Shown: piece after piece, positions 36,263 to 44,225 of the stretch | How positions within the stretch are numbered: the stretch's first letter is position 1 | Layout of the letters: each line of letters starts with the position of its first letter | Source of the DNA: Merdicola sp963557785 | GTDB taxonomy: Bacteria > Bacillota > Clostridia > TANB77 > CAG-508 | Direction of reading: 5' to 3' | Length of the DNA stretch: 64,000 bases | NCBI GenBank assembly: GCA_963557785.1 | Contig: CAUWBF010000004.1 | Span: 58,889-122,888, forward strand | Translations under genes and position numbers: made by a program | Notes under the pieces: generated by a model | The model's input: only the letters and a program-made list of their open reading frames with translations | Databases searched by the model: none | What the model was told of the DNA's origin: nothing

Positions 36263-36841
36263 ATGGAATTAGAGGAAATAGTAAAAGATGTAAAAACACA
36301 TATGTCAGAGAGAAGATATGCTCACTCTTTAGGAGTAATGAAAAGAATAGAAGAATTAGCAAAGATATATGGAGTTGATGTTGAAAAAGCAAAAAAAGTT
36401 GGAATAGCACATGATATTGCAAAAGAAATGACAAAGCAAGAATCATTAAAATATGCAGATGAAAATGATATAGAATTAGATGAAATAGAAAAAGAAATTC
36501 CATATTTATTACACGGGAAAATTGGCGCAGACATGGCAAAAAAATTATATAATTTTGATGAACAAATGCAAAAAGCAATAATTTATCACACAACAGGAAA
36601 TCCAGAGATGGATATGTTAGCTAAGATATTATATGCGGCAGATAAAACAGAAGAAAACCGTAACTTCGCACAATATGATGTAGAATATGAAAGAAACTTA
36701 GCAAACACTAATATTGATGAGGCACTAATTTTTATGTTAGGAGAAACAATAAAGTTTGGAGTAGATACAAAAAAACTTATACATCCTAATAGTCTTAATA
36801 CAAGAAATACTTTATTAATAAAAATTCAAAAATCACTTTAA
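36263..36841 (+). CDS. yqeK: YqeK-family HD-domain hydrolase (Ap4A hydrolase)
   Basis: 192 residues. HD-domain metal ligands are seen in RYAHSLGVMKRIEEL and GIAHDIAKEM, with LLHGKIGADMA and AIIYHTTGNPEMD downstream, the arrangement of YqeK symmetrical Ap4A hydrolases. It removes the alarmone Ap4A. Usually found near nadD or rsfS; here it is between ddl and a J-domain gene. GGAGG precedes the ATG. Confidence 0.9.
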   Translation: MELEEIVKDVKTHMSERRYAHSLGVMKRIEELAKIYGVDVEKAKKVGIAHDIAKEMTKQESLKYADENDIELDEIEKEIPYLLHGKIGADMAKKLYNFDEQMQKAIIYHTTGNPEMDMLAKILYAADKTEENRNFAQYDVEYERNLANTNIDEALIFMLGETIKFGVDTKKLIHPNSLNTRNTLLIKIQKSL

Positions 36842-36894
36842 AACCATAAATTTATGTGATATAATTTGTCTACCATGAAATTGGAGGATGTCAA

Positions 36895-37797
36895 ATGATT
36901 TTCAAAGACTATTATAAGATACTAGACTTAGAAACTAGTAAGATAACAATGCAAGAATTAAAAATAGCATATCGTGAAGCTGCAAAAAAATATCATCCAG
37001 ATGCAAATATAGGAGATAAAAATGCAGAAGAACGATTTAAAGATATAAATGAAGCATATAGAGTATTATCAGATGTTAGTTCAAAGAGAAAATATGATAG
37101 AATGTGGAATTCTCATGTTGGCAAAAAGAAAAAGGCATACGAAGAAAGTAAAAGAGAAAAAGATTCAATATTTAGTGACTTCTTTAAAATGTTTTTTGGA
37201 AATGTAGAAGAAAAAGAAGTTAAAGAAGAAAAAAGAACTACGAAATCTAAAAAAGTCCCTATAAAAGGTGAAAATATAGAAACTGAAATAAATATGTCTA
37301 TAGCAGAAACTTTTTATGGCTGTGAGAAAAAAATATCATTAAGAACTGCACAAGGAGGAATGAAAACTTTTACTATAAAAGTGCCAGCTGGAATAAGAAA
37401 CCAAGAAAAAATTAGGTTATTAGGGCAAGGAAAAGTAGGAATTAATGGTGGAAAAAACGGAGATTTATTTATTAAAATAAATATAGAAAATAATAAGAAA
37501 TTCAGATTAAACGGAATAGATTTATACACAGACTTAAAATTAACACCTTGGGAAGCTGCATTAGGAACAAGAGCTACAGTAGAAACAATAAACGATACAG
37601 CCTCTGTATATGTTCCTAGAGGAATAGAAAGTGGAGAAATAATAAGAATTCCTGGAAAAGGATATAAAGACGGTAAAGGCGGTAGAGGAGACTTAGTTAC
37701 AGAAGTTAAAATAATAGTTCCAAAAGAACTAACACCAGAAGAAAAAGAACTATATGAAAAACTAAGTGAAGTTTCTAAATTTAATCCAAGAGTATAA
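36895..37797 (+). CDS. J-domain co-chaperone, CbpA-like (no zinc finger)
   Basis: 300 residues. J domain (residues 4-70) with the HPD motif in KKYHPDANIGD, a Lys/Glu-rich linker, and the DnaJ C-terminal substrate domain (from about residue 120: ETEINMSIAETFYGCEKKI, ...VYVPRGIESGEIIRIPGKGY, GGRGDLVTEVKIIVP). The CxxCxGxG zinc-finger repeats are absent, as in CbpA. It should stimulate DnaK. The genome's true dnaJ is probably elsewhere. Confidence 0.9.
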   Translation: MIFKDYYKILDLETSKITMQELKIAYREAAKKYHPDANIGDKNAEERFKDINEAYRVLSDVSSKRKYDRMWNSHVGKKKKAYEESKREKDSIFSDFFKMFFGNVEEKEVKEEKRTTKSKKVPIKGENIETEINMSIAETFYGCEKKISLRTAQGGMKTFTIKVPAGIRNQEKIRLLGQGKVGINGGKNGDLFIKINIENNKKFRLNGIDLYTDLKLTPWEAALGTRATVETINDTASVYVPRGIESGEIIRIPGKGYKDGKGGRGDLVTEVKIIVPKELTPEEKELYEKLSEVSKFNPRV

Positions 37798-37866
37798 GTA
37801 CATATATAATATAAGCATCATTTATAAAAAAAAGCACTATAAAGGTAACATAATAACTAAAAAATA

Positions 37867-37895
37867 TTGACAATAATATGCAATTGCTGTATAAT
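37867..37895 (+). promoter_or_regulatory. Perfect-consensus sigma-A promoter of the orphan-traG operon
   Basis: TTGACA, 17-base spacer, TATAAT: an exact match to both boxes, 63 bases before the first ATG. Confidence 0.85.
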
Positions 37896-37958
37896 GTAAG
37901 TTAGTAGGTTTACAAAAGATAAGCAATGTATATTGTTGTAGAATGGGGTGTATTAAAT

Positions 37959-38489
37959 ATGTTCAGTTGGGAAGGTAAACATTTTAGCATAACCGATCCA
38001 AAAAATGTAAGCACAGTAGTGTATCAAATTAATGAAACAGAAAAAGAATTTCAAAATGGCTCTCCAAAGTATACAGTTACAAGACTAGATTATACAGAAG
38101 AGTTTAATGGCGATTTAAAAAAGAAAACATTTTACATCGATAATCCATCTGATGAGAAAGACGAATTAGTTATTTTATCATTTGGAAAAGAAAAAGTGGT
38201 TATTAATATGGCCGTGTTACAAGATGATAAAGTAACAGTGGCAAAAAAACCAGTGCCATTTAAATTCAATACTTTGTATTCAGAAAATGAATCAGAATAT
38301 AAGGAATTTAAATACACACCAAACTTAAAAAGACCTATATCTATTATAGATCCAGAAACAACAGAAGAAATAAAACCAGTTTTGTACTTTGATGAAAAGA
38401 CAAACGAAATAAAAGGAAAATGCAAATTAAAAGCACATAAGTCTTATTTTGCGTTCGAAATTAGAGATAAAAAGGATATTAATAATTAG
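37959..38489 (+). CDS. Orphan protein upstream of the coupling ATPase
   Basis: 176 residues, no signal peptide. Begins MFSWEGKHFSITDPKNVSTV; beta-rich and acidic, no motif recognised. ATG at 37959 is preceded by GGGGTG; the frame reaches 37926. It is the first gene of a cluster with another orphan (24 bases on) and a VirD4/TraG-like ATPase, and a perfect promoter lies upstream, so it is likely expressed with, and may serve, the coupling protein. Function unknown. Confidence 0.65.
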   Translation: MFSWEGKHFSITDPKNVSTVVYQINETEKEFQNGSPKYTVTRLDYTEEFNGDLKKKTFYIDNPSDEKDELVILSFGKEKVVINMAVLQDDKVTVAKKPVPFKFNTLYSENESEYKEFKYTPNLKRPISIIDPETTEEIKPVLYFDEKTNEIKGKCKLKAHKSYFAFEIRDKKDINN

Positions 38490-38512
38490 ATTAAGAGAGG
38501 AGAAATCTTAAT

Positions 38513-38911
38513 ATGATGAATACTACAAATGTAGAATCAAATAGTATGGCGAAAGGACCCGTGTTCCTAGACATTGATTTAAGTCAAAACTTAGTAATGA
38601 GTGCAGGAGAATTTACAACAGATCGTTTTGAAGAATTTGGTGTACAAGAAATAGGTCAAATTCAAAGTACTCACAATATAATAGACGACAATATGGTTGG
38701 ATTTAGAATTGTAGAAGAAGGAAAAAGTAAAAAAGTAGAAAAGATAGATCCAAATGAAATTGCACAACTAATGAAAGTACTAGAAGAATCAGATAAAAAA
38801 ATGAGTATGCCAATAAAACAATCAGAAATAGATTTAATAGAAAAACAAACTGGATACAAACTAGTAATAAAAGATAAATCATTAATTGTAGATGATATTC
38901 AAGAAAGATAA
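38513..38911 (+). CDS. Small orphan protein upstream of the coupling ATPase
   Basis: 132 residues, acidic, soluble. Landmarks: GPVFLDIDLSQNLVMSAGEF and a C-terminal helix pair (DPNEIAQLMKVLEESDKKM). No known domain. It follows AGAGGAGA; two successive ATGs (38513, 38516) could start it. It lies 23 bases after the first orphan and 28 before the coupling ATPase. Confidence 0.65.
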   Translation: MMNTTNVESNSMAKGPVFLDIDLSQNLVMSAGEFTTDRFEEFGVQEIGQIQSTHNIIDDNMVGFRIVEEGKSKKVEKIDPNEIAQLMKVLEESDKKMSMPIKQSEIDLIEKQTGYKLVIKDKSLIVDDIQER

Positions 38912-38939
38912 ACTATACACATAAGAAAAGGTGATAGAA

Positions 38940-40950
38940 TTGGGTTATAAATTTAAAAAAGCTGTAGAGAAAAATAAAAAATATTTTCTAATGTTTGGAA
39001 TACTATGGCTATTATTAGTCATAGTATTTGTTGCGCCAATGGCTTGTTCGATTAAAGAAGCAGTAGTACTGGGAGAAACCGGGACTAATGTATTCTCTTT
39101 CGAACAATTTTTTCTTTCTATAGGAGAAAATATTACAAAACCATTTAATAGTTTAGGAAAAGCTTTTGGAGAAGGATATATATCAACATTTGGAAAAGGA
39201 TTTTTATATTTTTCACTTGCATATTTAATATTAGTAATATTTGGAATTTTAAGAGCAACTCCAAAAACAGAATATGCAGATATAGAACATGGATCAAGTG
39301 ATTGGTCAGAAAATGGTGAACAATATAGAGTATTAAGCAAAAAATCAGGATTAATCTTAGCAGAAGATAATTATTTACCATTAGATAAAATGGGAAATAT
39401 AAATACTTTAATAGTTGGACGGATCAGGTTCTGGTAAATCTTCAGCATATTCTATACCAAATGCATATCAATGTTTAGGATCATACATATTTACAGATCC
39501 AAAGGGTGAATTATATGATAAAACTGCAGGATATTTAAAATCTAAGGGATACGATATAAAAGTGCTTAACCTAGTACATCCACAATATAGTGATGGATAC
39601 AATCCTTTAATGCATATATCTAGTGAAATAGATGTTGATGTTATTGCAAATACAATAGTAAAAGGTCAAGCAGCGGAAGGAAAATCAGATCCATATTGGG
39701 ATGATATGGCAGAAATGTTACTAAAATCATTAATATATTATTTAATAGCAACAAGACCAGAAGAAGAACAAAACCTAGCTAGCTGTGCAGAACTTGTAAG
39801 AGCTGCAAATACAAATGGAGGAAGTAACTTATTAACAGATTTAATAAATCAATTATCTTACGACCATCCAGCTAGAATGTACTATAAATCTATTGAAATA
39901 GCACCAGAAAAAACATATGGTTCAATTTTAAGTACATTACAATCAAAACTTGGAAAATTTGATTCAAAAGAAATTGCAGAACTAACTTCAACAGATACGA
40001 TAAACTTCCAAGATATAGGAAAGAAGAAAACAGCTGTATATGTAATATCTTCAGATACTCACACAGCATACGATTTCTTACTAACAATATTCTTCTCTCA
40101 AATGATACAACAATTATATGACTATGCAGATAATGTTGGTGGTAGATTACCAGAAAGAACATTCTTTATATTAGATGAGTTTGCTAATATAGGAAAAATC
40201 CCAGATTTCGATAAAAAAATATCAACAAGTAGAAGTAGAGGAATTTCATTTAGTGTTATATTACAAAACTTAGACCAATTGGAAGCCGTATATGAAAAAT
40301 CACATGAAACAATTATTGGTAACTGTGATACACACGTATTTTTAGGAAGTAACTCTCAAAAAACAGTTGAATATTTCTCAAAGGCTCTAGGTGAGAAAAC
40401 AATATCAAGAGATAGCGTTTCTATAAATAGAGATAAAGATAACTGGAAACAAGGAAAGAGCGTATCAGATCAAATAATGGCAAGAGCACTTCTTACACCA
40501 GATGAATTAAGAAGATTTGATAATGATTATTGTATAATTTTTGAAAAAGGTATTAAGCCTGTAAAAGCACATAAATATTATTATTTCAAAAAACCAATGG
40601 TTAGAGAACTAAAAGCAACAGCAATAAGTCATAATGATATAGGAGATATAGATAGAGGAACATGGAGAAAATTTAATCCTCGTCAACCATATGTAGAAGG
40701 ACAAGAAGATAAGCCTGTACAAGACTTAAAAGTTGAATCTTTAGATGATTTATTTGAAGAACCAAATAAAGTTCCTGAAAAACAGGAAGTAAAACCAGTA
40801 GAAAATAAACCAATGGAAGAACCAAAATTAGATTTATCAGCACCAATGTTACCACAAGATGACGAAGAAGAATTAAAAGCTAGTGATATTCAAAAAGAAC
40901 TAGAAGCAAAATTAGACGAAATATTTGGACCACTTGATGATTCAGAATAA
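38940..40950 (+). CDS. VirD4/TraG-type coupling ATPase, needs a +1 frameshift
   Basis: T4SS coupling proteins bring DNA or protein substrates to a secretion channel. Two membrane helices (about residues 15-36 and 85-105) precede the P-loop. The gene is in two frames: 38940-39419 ends in NTLIVG, and 39421-40950 continues. An extra C gives GTT GGA CGG ATC. Without it GTT GGA GGA TCA GGT restores the Walker A VGGSGSGKS. The second part has YIFTDPKGELYDKTAGYL, Walker B FFILDEFANIGKIPDF and the ISFSVILQNLDQLEAVY segment of VirD4/TraG. Merged length is about 669 residues, normal for the family. Start is TTG at 38940 after AAAGGTGAT. No relaxase or other T4SS gene is nearby, so it is an orphan coupling protein. 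Confidence 0.82.
39420..39422 (+). other. +1 frameshift site at in-frame CGG, coupling ATPase
   Basis: Zero frame reads GTT GGA CGG ATC AGG TTC TGG TAA. Skipping C gives GGA GGA TCA GGT TCT GGT AAA, the complete P-loop. Confidence 0.75.
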
Positions 40951-40953
40951 AAT

Positions 40954-40986
40954 AGAAAATGACTAAATTAATTTAGTCATTTTTTT
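40954..40986 (+). terminator. Terminator after the coupling ATPase
   Basis: Stem AAATGACTAAAT / TTTAGTCATTT and a run of T. Confidence 0.85.
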
Positions 40987-41021
40987 ATTAGCAAAATATA
41001 AAACAAATGTTTTAAAAATTA

Positions 41022-41050
41022 TTGACTATAGAGTACAAAAACTATATAAT
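41022..41050 (+). promoter_or_regulatory. Sigma-A promoter of the SbcD/SbcC-like pair
   Basis: TTGACT, 17-base spacer, TATAAT, 34 bases before the ATG. Confidence 0.8.
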
Positions 41051-41084
41051 TTTATATACCAAATAATAATTAAGGAGAAATAAA

Positions 41085-42173
41085 ATGAAATTTGTTCATA
41101 TAGCAGACTTGCATTTTGATAGTCCATTTACGACCTTAAATAGAATAGAAAACCTTTCTAATATTCGCAGATTAGAGCAAAGAGAGGCTTTAAGAAACGT
41201 AATAGAATATATTAAAGAAAATAATATAGAATATTTATTTATTGCAGGAGATTTATACGAACACGAATATGTAAGACAAAGTACTATAGAATATATAAAT
41301 AATTTATTTAAAGAAGTACCAAATACAAAAATATTTATTGTACCTGGAAACCATGATCCATATTTAATAAATTCGTATTACTCAAAATATTCTTGGAGCG
41401 ATAATGTTCACATTTTCGATGGGAAAATTTCAAAAATAAGCTTGAAAGAATGCGATATTTATGGAGTAGGTTTTGAAGATTTCTATTGTAAAAATTCTAT
41501 GATAGAAAATATCAAGATAGAAGATAACGAAAAAATAAATATATTAATAACACATGGGAGTTTAGATGCAAGTGAGAAGAATGAAGAGGATTATTTTAAT
41601 TATAATCCTATAAAAAATACTAAATTAAAAGAGTTAAATTTTGATTATGTTGCTTTAGGACATATTCATAAAAACAATTTTTCAAAAGATGGAAGAATTA
41701 TTTATCCAGGTTCACTAATATCATTTGGATTTGATGAACTAGGAAAACATGGAATGGTTGTAGGAGAAATATCAAAAGATAATATAAATCTTGAATTTAA
41801 AGTAATAGATAATAGAGAATTCATAAACCAAGAAATAAATGTAACTGAAATACTTTCAGAAGAAGAGTTAGTAGAAAAAATAAATAAGATTCAACAGCTT
41901 AAAAGTGAATTATATAAAATAATTTTAGTGGGCAATAAAAATTTTGAAATCGATGTAAATCATATAAGCAAACTAATACAAAATGATTGTATTATAAAAA
42001 TAAAAGATGAAACAAAAGTAAAATATGACTTAAATGAAATATCAAATGAATATGACCTAAGAGGAATATTTGTAAAATTAATGTTAGAAAAAATGAAAAA
42101 CACAGAATCAAAAGAAGAAAAAGAAATTATAAAAAAAGCGATAGAAATTGGAATAGATGCACTAGAAGGATAG
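41085..42173 (+). CDS. SbcD/YhaO-like DNA repair exonuclease (metallophosphoesterase)
   Basis: 362 residues. Mre11/SbcD-type phosphoesterase motifs: HIADLHFDSPF (Asp8, His10), FIAGDLYEHEYV, VPGNHDPY, ITHGSLDAS and LGHIHKNN, giving the two-metal nuclease site. The length and the partner fit Bacillus YhaO rather than classical SbcD. The next gene, eight bases on, is the matching SbcC-like ATPase; the two should form a nuclease complex that processes DNA ends. Confidence 0.88.
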   Translation: MKFVHIADLHFDSPFTTLNRIENLSNIRRLEQREALRNVIEYIKENNIEYLFIAGDLYEHEYVRQSTIEYINNLFKEVPNTKIFIVPGNHDPYLINSYYSKYSWSDNVHIFDGKISKISLKECDIYGVGFEDFYCKNSMIENIKIEDNEKINILITHGSLDASEKNEEDYFNYNPIKNTKLKELNFDYVALGHIHKNNFSKDGRIIYPGSLISFGFDELGKHGMVVGEISKDNINLEFKVIDNREFINQEINVTEILSEEELVEKINKIQQLKSELYKIILVGNKNFEIDVNHISKLIQNDCIIKIKDETKVKYDLNEISNEYDLRGIFVKLMLEKMKNTESKEEKEIIKKAIEIGIDALEG

Positions 42174-42181
42174 GTGAAAAA

Positions 42182-44038
42182 ATGAAAATACATAACATTA
42201 AAATAAATGGATATGGAAGTATAAAAAATAAAGAAATAAACTTAAATGACAAAATAAATATAATTTATGGAAAAAACGAAAGTGGTAAATCTACTATATT
42301 TAAATTCATATTAAATATGTTATATGGTGCATCAAAAAATAAAAAAGGAAAAGATATTTCTGATTTTGATAAATATAAACCATGGTATACAGAAGAATTT
42401 TCAGGAAGAATAGAATATAGTTTAGATAACGGTGAATTTTATAATGTATATAGAGAATTTAAGAAAAAATCTCCAATTATATACAATAAAAATGGAGAGG
42501 ATATAACTAATAAGTATATAGTAGATAAAAACAATGGAAATCAATTTTTCTATGATCAAACTAATATTGATGAAGAACTATTTTTATCAAGTACTGCTGT
42601 TATGCAACAAGAGGTAGAAATAGATAGTCAAAATAAAAATGCAATAATACAAAAATTATCTAATTTAGCAGGAAGTGGAAATGATAATATTTCCTATAAA
42701 AAATGTATTGATAAATTAAACAAAAAGCAATTAATAGAAATTGGAACAGAAAGAAGTCAAGATAGACCAATAAATAAAGTAAATAATTTATTAGAAGCGT
42801 TAAAAAATGATAAAAGAGAATTAAAATTATATCAAGATGAAAAATATGAGATAGAAGAAAATATAGGTAATATAAAAGAACAAATCGAAATAGAAGAAGC
42901 AGAGCTAGAAAATTTAAAAGAAACAGTTAAATTAAAACAGAAATTAGATTTAGAAGAAGAAAAAATAAGAATAAATGAACAAATAAATGAAAGTAATAAA
43001 CTTGAAATTCAGGAAATTGAAAAAGAAAAAGAAAAAAAAGAAGAAGAACTTTTAAAACTTAGAGAAAATAAAGATATAAAAATAAACAAAAAAATGTATT
43101 TTATTACTTTAATTATTCTATTAATAGTTAACGTTTTATTAATTATATTATTAGAAAGCAACTTGAAATTCTTATCACTAATATCTATTTTAATATGGGT
43201 ATTAGCATATGCATTTAACATAAATAATAAGAAAATGAAGGCTAGAAAAGAAAACAAAAAAGAGATAGATAAAAAGAAAGATGAAATAAACAAAATAGAT
43301 AGTAAGCTTGATATTTTAAGAAAAAATGCGGACAATGTGGATTTAGAAATAGAACAAATAAGAAATAAAATAAATCTAGAAATTATAAATAAATCAAATA
43401 TTAAAGAGTCACAAATAAAATTAGAAGAAAAAGTAGAAAAATTAAATAGTTTAAAAATTAAACTACATAGTATAGAATTAGATAAAAATAATATATTCCC
43501 TAAATTAGATATGTTATCTAATATTGAAGAAAAAATAGAAGCATTAGAAGAAGAAAAAGAATATTTAGAAGAAAAAAATAAAAGCATAGAACTTGCAAAA
43601 GAAGTATTGCAAGATGCATATAAAATAATGAGAGAAAACGTTACACCTAAATTTTCAAATAATTTATCTAATATAATTTCTAAAATATCAAATGGAAAAT
43701 ATAGCAATATTAAAATAACAGAAGAAAATAATATAATTGTAGAATTAGAAAGTGGAAAATATATACCAGTAGAATTATTAAGTACTGGAACAATAGATCA
43801 GCTTTATTTAGCATTTAGAATAGCTATTATAAAAGAAATTACAGGTGAAAATATACCAATTATTTTAGATGAATCATTTGCATATTACGATAATAATAGG
43901 CTAAAGAATATGTTAGAATATATTTCAAACAATATAGAAAATCAGGTTATAATTTTAACCTGTACAGATAGAGAAAAAAATATATTAGAACATACAAATA
44001 TTAAATATAACTATATAAACTTATCAAATGACTTGTAA
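42182..44038 (+). CDS. YhaN/SbcC-like AAA ATPase with membrane helices
   Basis: 618 residues, far shorter than SbcC. N-terminal half-site with Walker A YGKNESGKST (residues 29-38); coiled coils (about 190-300 and 360-480, rich in Glu/Lys); two adjacent membrane helices near residues 304-345 (FITLIILLIVNVLLIILL); and the C-terminal half with LLSTGTIDQLYLAFRIAI and Walker B IPIILDESFAYYD. A membrane segment inside the coiled coil is also described for YhaN-type proteins. It is coupled to the SbcD/YhaO-like gene. Likely anchors the nuclease complex to the membrane. Confidence 0.83.
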   Translation: MKIHNIKINGYGSIKNKEINLNDKINIIYGKNESGKSTIFKFILNMLYGASKNKKGKDISDFDKYKPWYTEEFSGRIEYSLDNGEFYNVYREFKKKSPIIYNKNGEDITNKYIVDKNNGNQFFYDQTNIDEELFLSSTAVMQQEVEIDSQNKNAIIQKLSNLAGSGNDNISYKKCIDKLNKKQLIEIGTERSQDRPINKVNNLLEALKNDKRELKLYQDEKYEIEENIGNIKEQIEIEEAELENLKETVKLKQKLDLEEEKIRINEQINESNKLEIQEIEKEKEKKEEELLKLRENKDIKINKKMYFITLIILLIVNVLLIILLESNLKFLSLISILIWVLAYAFNINNKKMKARKENKKEIDKKKDEINKIDSKLDILRKNADNVDLEIEQIRNKINLEIINKSNIKESQIKLEEKVEKLNSLKIKLHSIELDKNNIFPKLDMLSNIEEKIEALEEEKEYLEEKNKSIELAKEVLQDAYKIMRENVTPKFSNNLSNIISKISNGKYSNIKITEENNIIVELESGKYIPVELLSTGTIDQLYLAFRIAIIKEITGENIPIILDESFAYYDNNRLKNMLEYISNNIENQVIILTCTDREKNILEHTNIKYNYINLSNDL

Positions 44039-44040
44039 TT

Positions 44041-44047
44041 TTCGACA
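44041..44047 (-). promoter_or_regulatory. Candidate Spo0A box upstream of spoIIE
   Basis: TTCGACA (complement of TGTCGAA) lies about 180 bases before spoIIE, a known Spo0A target in Bacillus. Distance and lack of a second box keep confidence low. Confidence 0.35.
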
Positions 44048-44225
44048 ATATATAATAAAATTATGAACATAAAAGTAAATATAAGAAGACAAAAGAAAAA
44101 ATAGATAATAAATATATCACAAATTGTAAAAAACTTTTTTATAATTAGAACCCTAAAGTGACAAAAAAATTAATAAGCTTGTACTAAAATTGGTTTTAAT
44201 ATAAAAAAGCAAGAGGTGGTAAAGG

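Noticed and set aside
38940..40950. A complete integrative conjugative element around the TraG-like gene
   Set aside because: No relaxase, integrase, VirB4 or attachment-site repeats lie within the surrounding region; flanking genes are housekeeping or repair genes.
43009..43707. Long minus-strand frames such as those opposite the YhaN-like gene and the RCC1 gene
   Set aside because: They lie antisense to well-supported genes, have Phe/Ser/Leu/Tyr-rich composition typical of complements of Lys/Glu/Asn-rich genes, and lack ribosome sites.
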